NCBI GenBank assembly: GCA_002351535.1
Contig: DEGR01000055.1
Span: 1-19,404 of the forward strand
Reading direction: 5' to 3'
DNA: 19,404 nt
From: Lachnospira sp. UBA2821
GTDB lineage: Bacteria; Bacillota; Clostridia; Lachnospirales; Lachnospiraceae
Both the position numbers and the translations under genes were made by a program. Of the stretch, positions 16,326 through 19,404 are shown one piece after another. The notes beneath the pieces are model-generated. The model searched no databases. It had not been told where the DNA came from and saw nothing but the letters and a program-made list of their open reading frames with translations. Within the stretch, counting starts at the first letter, position 1. The number at the start of each line of letters is the position of its first letter.

Positions 16326-16365
16326 TATGCACAATATTCAAATATTGTATATATTTAAGTGCATA
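16326..16365. promoter_or_regulatory. Nested palindromes between divergent promoters (candidate operator)
   Basis: A perfect 8-2-8 palindrome, ACAATATTCAAATATTGT, spans 16331-16348. It overlaps the left arm of a second inverted repeat, TATGCAC (16326-16332) and GTGCATA (16359-16365). The block sits just upstream of the rnf -35 box and upstream of the exonuclease promoter, where a regulator could act on both. High AT content raises the chance of accidental symmetry. Confidence 0.4.
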
Positions 16366-16377
16366 ATTAGTGTATAG

Positions 16378-16405
16378 TTAACAAAATTATATGTATAAAT
16401 ATAAA
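16378..16405 (+). promoter_or_regulatory. Predicted promoter for the RNase H-like gene
   Basis: TTAACA (16378-16383) and TATAAA (16400-16405) are separated by 16 bases, each one mismatch from consensus. The start would be near 16412, just ahead of the GAGGAG ribosome binding site at 16428-16433. Confidence 0.5.
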
Positions 16406-16437
16406 TTTTTATCGACAATCAGGAAATGAGGAGTGAC

Positions 16438-17532
16438 ATGAAGATAATCAATGATATTATTGACATTAAAAATATAGATACAAATATAAAATATTTTAAT
16501 GAATTTAAACAATTATACAAATATCTGTTTTTTGACATTGAAACAACCGGACTTTCACCGGAAAGAGATTATATATTTATGTTGTGTTATGCAATTATCA
16601 AAGAGAAAAATATATTTCTAACCCAGATTATGTGTGAATGTGCTGAAGATGAGCCTGAACTTTTAAAAACTTTTTCTGAAAATATATGTGATGATAATAT
16701 TTTTATTACTTATAATGGAAATAGTTTTGATATACCTTTTATTATGAAAAGATGTGAAAAATATGGTATAAATATTTCTTTTAATGAAAAAATTGATATA
16801 TACAGAGAAATAACCAGATATAAAAGTGTATTTTTATTAGAAAATTATAAACAGAAAACTATTGAAAAATTTCTTAAAATACCGAGAAAAGATACTCTTT
16901 CAGGTAAAGAAATGACAAGGCTGTATAAAAAATATATTTCAGAAAAAGATAATAGAGATGAATCACTATTGTTACAGCATAATTATGAAGATGTGTTTAA
17001 TCTTATTAAACTACTGGATATAAAAAAATATTTAATGGTATTTGAAGGCGAATTTGAGGATATAACATACAATACAGAACAATACTCAGATGAAAATGGG
17101 AATAAAGCAATTGATTTCATTATTAAAGCCACATTTAAATATTCTGTTCCGACTTCTGTTTCATTTAATAATAAAAGCAGTTTTGTTAAAATACACAATA
17201 ATGAGGTAACAATAAGCACTAGGGCCTACAATGGGGAATTGCTATATTTTTTTGAGGATTATAAGAATTATTATTATCTCCCTTTTGAAGATTATGCCAT
17301 TCATAAAAGTGTAGCTTCATATGTAGACAGAAATTACCGCATACAGGCCAAAGCTTCCAACTGTTATCAGCATGTAAATGGAACATTTATTCCTGCGTAT
17401 AATTCTAATGAACATAAAAAATTTGTTAAAAAATATAATGATGATAAAGAATATATTCTTCTCAATGATAAAACTTTCAATACGTCTGAATTAATATGCA
17501 ATTATGTTAAAAATATTTTTGAAAATATGTAA
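16438..17532 (+). CDS. Ribonuclease H-like (YprB-type, DEDD) exonuclease domain protein
   Basis: This 364-residue protein has an RNase H-like 3'-5' exonuclease fold of the RNase_H_2/YprB type. Acidic metal-binding motifs are in order: FFDIETTGL (Asp33, Glu35), TYNGNSFDIPF (Asp98) and HNYEDVFNL (His181, Asp185). These make a complete DEDD set, so the nuclease should be active on nucleic acid in the cytosol. The C-terminal 160 residues, rich in Tyr, Asn and Lys, match nothing I recognise. I start at ATG 16438; an in-frame ATG at 16426 overlaps the GAGGAG ribosome binding site. The gene stands alone, divergent from rnf and ended by a hairpin at its stop codon. Its codons are even more AT-rich than its neighbours. 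Substrate and biological role are unknown. Confidence 0.8.
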   Translation: MKIINDIIDIKNIDTNIKYFNEFKQLYKYLFFDIETTGLSPERDYIFMLCYAIIKEKNIFLTQIMCECAEDEPELLKTFSENICDDNIFITYNGNSFDIPFIMKRCEKYGINISFNEKIDIYREITRYKSVFLLENYKQKTIEKFLKIPRKDTLSGKEMTRLYKKYISEKDNRDESLLLQHNYEDVFNLIKLLDIKKYLMVFEGEFEDITYNTEQYSDENGNKAIDFIIKATFKYSVPTSVSFNNKSSFVKIHNNEVTISTRAYNGELLYFFEDYKNYYYLPFEDYAIHKSVASYVDRNYRIQAKASNCYQHVNGTFIPAYNSNEHKKFVKKYNDDKEYILLNDKTFNTSELICNYVKNIFENM

Positions 17533-17551
17533 AGAGAGCGCCTGCTCTCTT
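17532..17551. terminator. GC-rich hairpin between exonuclease and spore-protein genes
   Basis: AAGAGAGC and GCTCTCTT pair perfectly (8 bp) around a four-base loop, starting at the last base of the exonuclease stop codon. No good U-tract follows on either strand, so it is a weaker intrinsic terminator or an mRNA-stabilising hairpin. It lies between converging genes. Confidence 0.55.
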
Positions 17552-17600
17552 AAAAATTAAGATTAATATATTTTACAGGCACTCTTTTAGCTGTGAACGA

Positions 17601-17807
17601 TTATTTGTTCGCCATCTGCTTTTCCTGGGCCTCGATCATTTTTTTAACCATCTGACCACCTACAGAACCATTCTGTGCAGATGTGAGGTTACCATTATAA
17701 CCGTCACTTAATGGAACACCAATTTCATTTGCTACTTCCATCTTAAAACGATTCATGGCACTTTTTGCCTCAGGTACTGACTGTGAATTTGAGTTTGAAT
17801 TTGACAT
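17601..17807 (-). CDS. Alpha/beta-type small acid-soluble spore protein
   Basis: This 68-residue protein is an alpha/beta-type SASP, which coats and protects DNA in the forespore and is degraded by the GPR protease at germination. It has a Ser/Asn-rich N-terminus. Helix 1 carries the FKMEVANEIGV stretch where GPR cleaves, a loop with GYNGNLTSAQNG follows, and then the diagnostic GSVGGQMVKKMIEAQEKQM helix. The reading frame extends upstream to 17915, but ATG 17807 is the right start. It gives the family length and has GGAG about eight bases upstream. It is monocistronic and convergent with the exonuclease gene. A forespore (sigma-G) promoter is expected, but I could not identify one with confidence. 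It implies a spore-forming host. Confidence 0.95.
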   Translation of the reverse strand: MSNSNSNSQSVPEAKSAMNRFKMEVANEIGVPLSDGYNGNLTSAQNGSVGGQMVKKMIEAQEKQMANK

Positions 17808-17822
17808 AACCTTCTCCAATCC

Positions 17823-17837
17823 GCCGTACTTAACGGC
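17823..17837 (-). other. Small hairpin upstream of the spore-protein ribosome binding site
   Basis: GCCGT (17823-17827) and ACGGC (17833-17837) form a five-pair stem with a five-base loop, a GC-rich island in AT-rich DNA. On the minus strand it immediately precedes the GGAG site of the spore-protein gene and might affect mRNA stability or translation. Confidence 0.35.
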
Positions 17838-17951
17838 CAAAAACAAATGCTTATTTGATGTTACACTAGTATTATTGTCAATAAACGTTAAAAATACACT
17901 GGTAAAATTTGACACGATATGTAAACGGCATTTGTTTTTTTTAAAAAGCTC

Positions 17952-17981
17952 TTGAAATTACTATGTATATTTATGTATAAT
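17952..17981 (+). promoter_or_regulatory. Predicted sigma-A promoter for aspartate kinase
   Basis: TTGAAA (17952-17957) and a perfect TATAAT (17976-17981) are separated by 18 bases. The start near 17988 leaves a leader of about 60 bases, too short for a lysine riboswitch. Confidence 0.65.
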
Positions 17982-18000
17982 GGTTATCGAATATCGTACA

Positions 18001-18023
18001 GCCATAGAAATATATACTATGGC
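18001..18023 (+). promoter_or_regulatory. Leader hairpin upstream of aspartate kinase
   Basis: GCCATAG (18001-18007) and CTATGGC (18017-18023) form a perfect 7-bp stem with a nine-base loop. It lies between the predicted transcription start and the ribosome binding site at 18034. It could be an operator or an mRNA element controlling the gene. No U-tract follows, so it is not an obvious attenuator. Confidence 0.4.
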
Positions 18024-18050
18024 ATATAAATATGGAGGAAATGAATTAAA

Positions 18051-19370
18051 ATGGTAAAAGTAGTAAAATTCGGCGGAAGTTCACTTGCAAGTGCCGAACA
18101 GTTCAAAAAAGTATCAAATATTATTAAAGCAGACCCTGCAAGAAGATTTGTAGTACCTTCTGCTCCGGGAAAAAGATCATCAGATGACACTAAAGTTACA
18201 GATATGTTATATGAGTGTTACACAGCATCTGCAAAAGGAATGGATTATAAACCTATTCTTCAGAAAATTAAAGACCGTTATAACGAGATAATTAATACAC
18301 TTGGTCTTTCCATCAGTCTTGATAAAGAATTTGATATAATTGAAGCGTGCTTTATCGGTAAAGCCGGAAGAGATTATGCTGCATCAAGAGGTGAATATTT
18401 AAATGGTATGGTTTTAGCTGACTATCTCGGATTTGAGTTTATTGATGCTGCAGAGGTAATATTCTTTGATGATAACGGTGCTTTTGATGCTGACAGAACT
18501 AATGAAGTGTTATCAGAGCGTCTTGCTACAGCAAAAAATGCTGTAATACCCGGATTTTATGGTTCTATGCCTAACGATACAATAAAGACTTTTTCAAGGG
18601 GCGGTTCAGATGTTACAGGTTCTATAGTTGCAAAAGCTGTTAAAGCTGATTTGTACGAGAACTGGACTGATGTATCAGGATTCCTTGTTGCTGATCCAAG
18701 AATTGTAAAAAACCCAAAAGTTATTGAGACAATTACTTATAAAGAGCTTAGGGAATTATCATATATGGGTGCTACCGTTCTTCATGAAGATGCAATCTTC
18801 CCTGTTCGTAAAGAAGGTATTCCTATTAACATTAAGAATACAAATGCCCCTGAAGATAAAGGTACAATGATTGTTGAAAGTACATCTAAAAAACCCAATT
18901 ATACAATCACAGGTATTGCAGGAAAACGTGGATTTACTGCCGTAAGCATTGAAAAAGATATGATGAACAGCGAGTTAGGATTCGGAAGAAAGATTCTTGA
19001 AGTATTTGAAAAGAATAATATTTCTTTTGAGCATATGCCTTCCGGAATAGATACTATGAGTGTTATAGTCCAGCAGTCAGAATTTGAGAAAAAGGAACAG
19101 GAAGTTCTTGCCGGTATTCATCGTAATACTTCTCCTGATTCTATTGATATAGAATCAGATATAGCTCTTATCGCAGTCGTTGGACGTGGAATGAAATCTA
19201 CCCGTGGTACAGCGGGACGTATTTTTTCCGCACTTGCACATGCACATGTTAATGTTAAAATGATTGATCAGGGTTCAAGTGAGTTAAACATCATAATCGG
19301 TGTGAAAGACGAAGACTTTGAAAAAGCAATGGTTGCAATATATGATATATTTGTTACAACATGCGTATAA
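18051..19370 (+). CDS. Aspartate kinase
   Basis: This complete 439-residue enzyme phosphorylates aspartate, the first step toward lysine, threonine, methionine and diaminopimelate. The kinase domain has KFGGSS (6-11) and TFSRGGSDVTGS (180-191). Two C-terminal ACT domains, from about 287 and about 371, are the usual site of amino-acid feedback inhibition. Which amino acid inhibits it cannot be read. Size fits the monofunctional lysC/thrA class; no homoserine dehydrogenase domain is attached. The start is ATG 18051. The best ribosome binding site, GGAGG at 18034-18038, is 12 bases away, which is long. It is better spaced for an ATG at 18041 that reads only Met-Asn-stop, an arrangement that might dampen or couple translation. 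It is preceded by its own promoter and leader hairpin. Confidence 0.96.
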   Translation: MVKVVKFGGSSLASAEQFKKVSNIIKADPARRFVVPSAPGKRSSDDTKVTDMLYECYTASAKGMDYKPILQKIKDRYNEIINTLGLSISLDKEFDIIEACFIGKAGRDYAASRGEYLNGMVLADYLGFEFIDAAEVIFFDDNGAFDADRTNEVLSERLATAKNAVIPGFYGSMPNDTIKTFSRGGSDVTGSIVAKAVKADLYENWTDVSGFLVADPRIVKNPKVIETITYKELRELSYMGATVLHEDAIFPVRKEGIPINIKNTNAPEDKGTMIVESTSKKPNYTITGIAGKRGFTAVSIEKDMMNSELGFGRKILEVFEKNNISFEHMPSGIDTMSVIVQQSEFEKKEQEVLAGIHRNTSPDSIDIESDIALIAVVGRGMKSTRGTAGRIFSALAHAHVNVKMIDQGSSELNIIIGVKDEDFEKAMVAIYDIFVTTCV

Positions 19371-19404
19371 ATATAAAATAATATGTATCTGTTCAGAACG
19401 TCTT

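Noticed and set aside
17808..17915. N-terminal extension of the spore protein by 36 residues
   Set aside because: The SASP family is about 60-70 residues and starts at ATG 17807, which has its own ribosome binding site; the extension is not SASP-like.
17838..17940. Sigma-G promoter for the spore-protein gene
   Set aside because: Several AT-rich stretches partly fit, but no -35/-10 pair with correct spacing stands out, so I do not annotate it.
17982..18050. Lysine riboswitch upstream of aspartate kinase
   Set aside because: The leader after the predicted promoter is only about 60 bases, while the lysine element needs roughly 170; none of its conserved segments is visible.
1..19404. Mobile elements, CRISPR arrays, tRNA or rRNA genes, defence systems
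   Set aside because: I looked on both strands and saw no transposase or integrase, regularly spaced repeats, tRNA cloverleaf or rRNA sequence.

Overview
The window looks like an ordinary chromosomal stretch of a low-GC, spore-forming anaerobic Firmicute. A Clostridia/Lachnospiraceae-type genome is my best guess. The reasons are the strongly AT-rich sequence, strong AGGAGG-type ribosome binding sites, an alpha/beta-type small acid-soluble spore protein, and a complete ion-pumping Rnf complex in the order C-D-G-E-A-B. Assignment to a family is inference from gene content and protein flavour, not from a search. I see no mobile element, phage gene, CRISPR array, tRNA or rRNA.

Layout. Positions 15-1108 (minus) hold a Nudix hydrolase followed by the epoxyqueuosine reductase QueH, apparently one transcript from a clear promoter. 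Positions 1232-6672 (minus) are a cell-envelope and division cluster transcribed zapA, U32-family protein, FtsW/RodA-type glycosyltransferase, class B penicillin-binding protein. The last two genes overlap by 35 bases. Positions 6751-8972 (minus) hold a small 'Gx transporter'-type membrane protein, then ruvA and ruvB. A divergent promoter region at about 8973-9203 separates these from apbE and an AEC-family transporter on the plus strand (9204-11162). A perfect bidirectional terminator at 11203-11247 closes that unit and the converging rnf operon.

Positions 11276-16212 (minus) are the tightly packed rnfCDGEAB operon. A second divergent intergenic region (16213-16437), rich in palindromes, separates it from a DEDD-type RNase H-like exonuclease (16438-17532, plus). 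A spore-protein gene (17601-17807, minus) and a complete aspartate kinase gene (18051-19370, plus) finish the window. No gene-free stretch reaches 300 bases.

How the genes work together. Rnf couples ferredoxin:NAD+ electron transfer to ion pumping. Its RnfG and RnfD subunits carry covalent FMN, which ApbE attaches, and apbE lies just beyond the end of the operon. The RodA/PBP pair forms a glycan polymerase plus transpeptidase unit, and ZapA is an FtsZ-associated division factor. RuvAB migrates Holliday junctions. Several starts were corrected from ribosome binding sites: ruvA, rnfE, apbE, the exonuclease and the spore protein. I found no convincing undescribed system. The items most worth a second look are a four-cysteine tail on RnfE, the nested palindromes upstream of rnfC, the ATG-repeat overlap between the rodA-like and PBP genes, and the aspartokinase leader.
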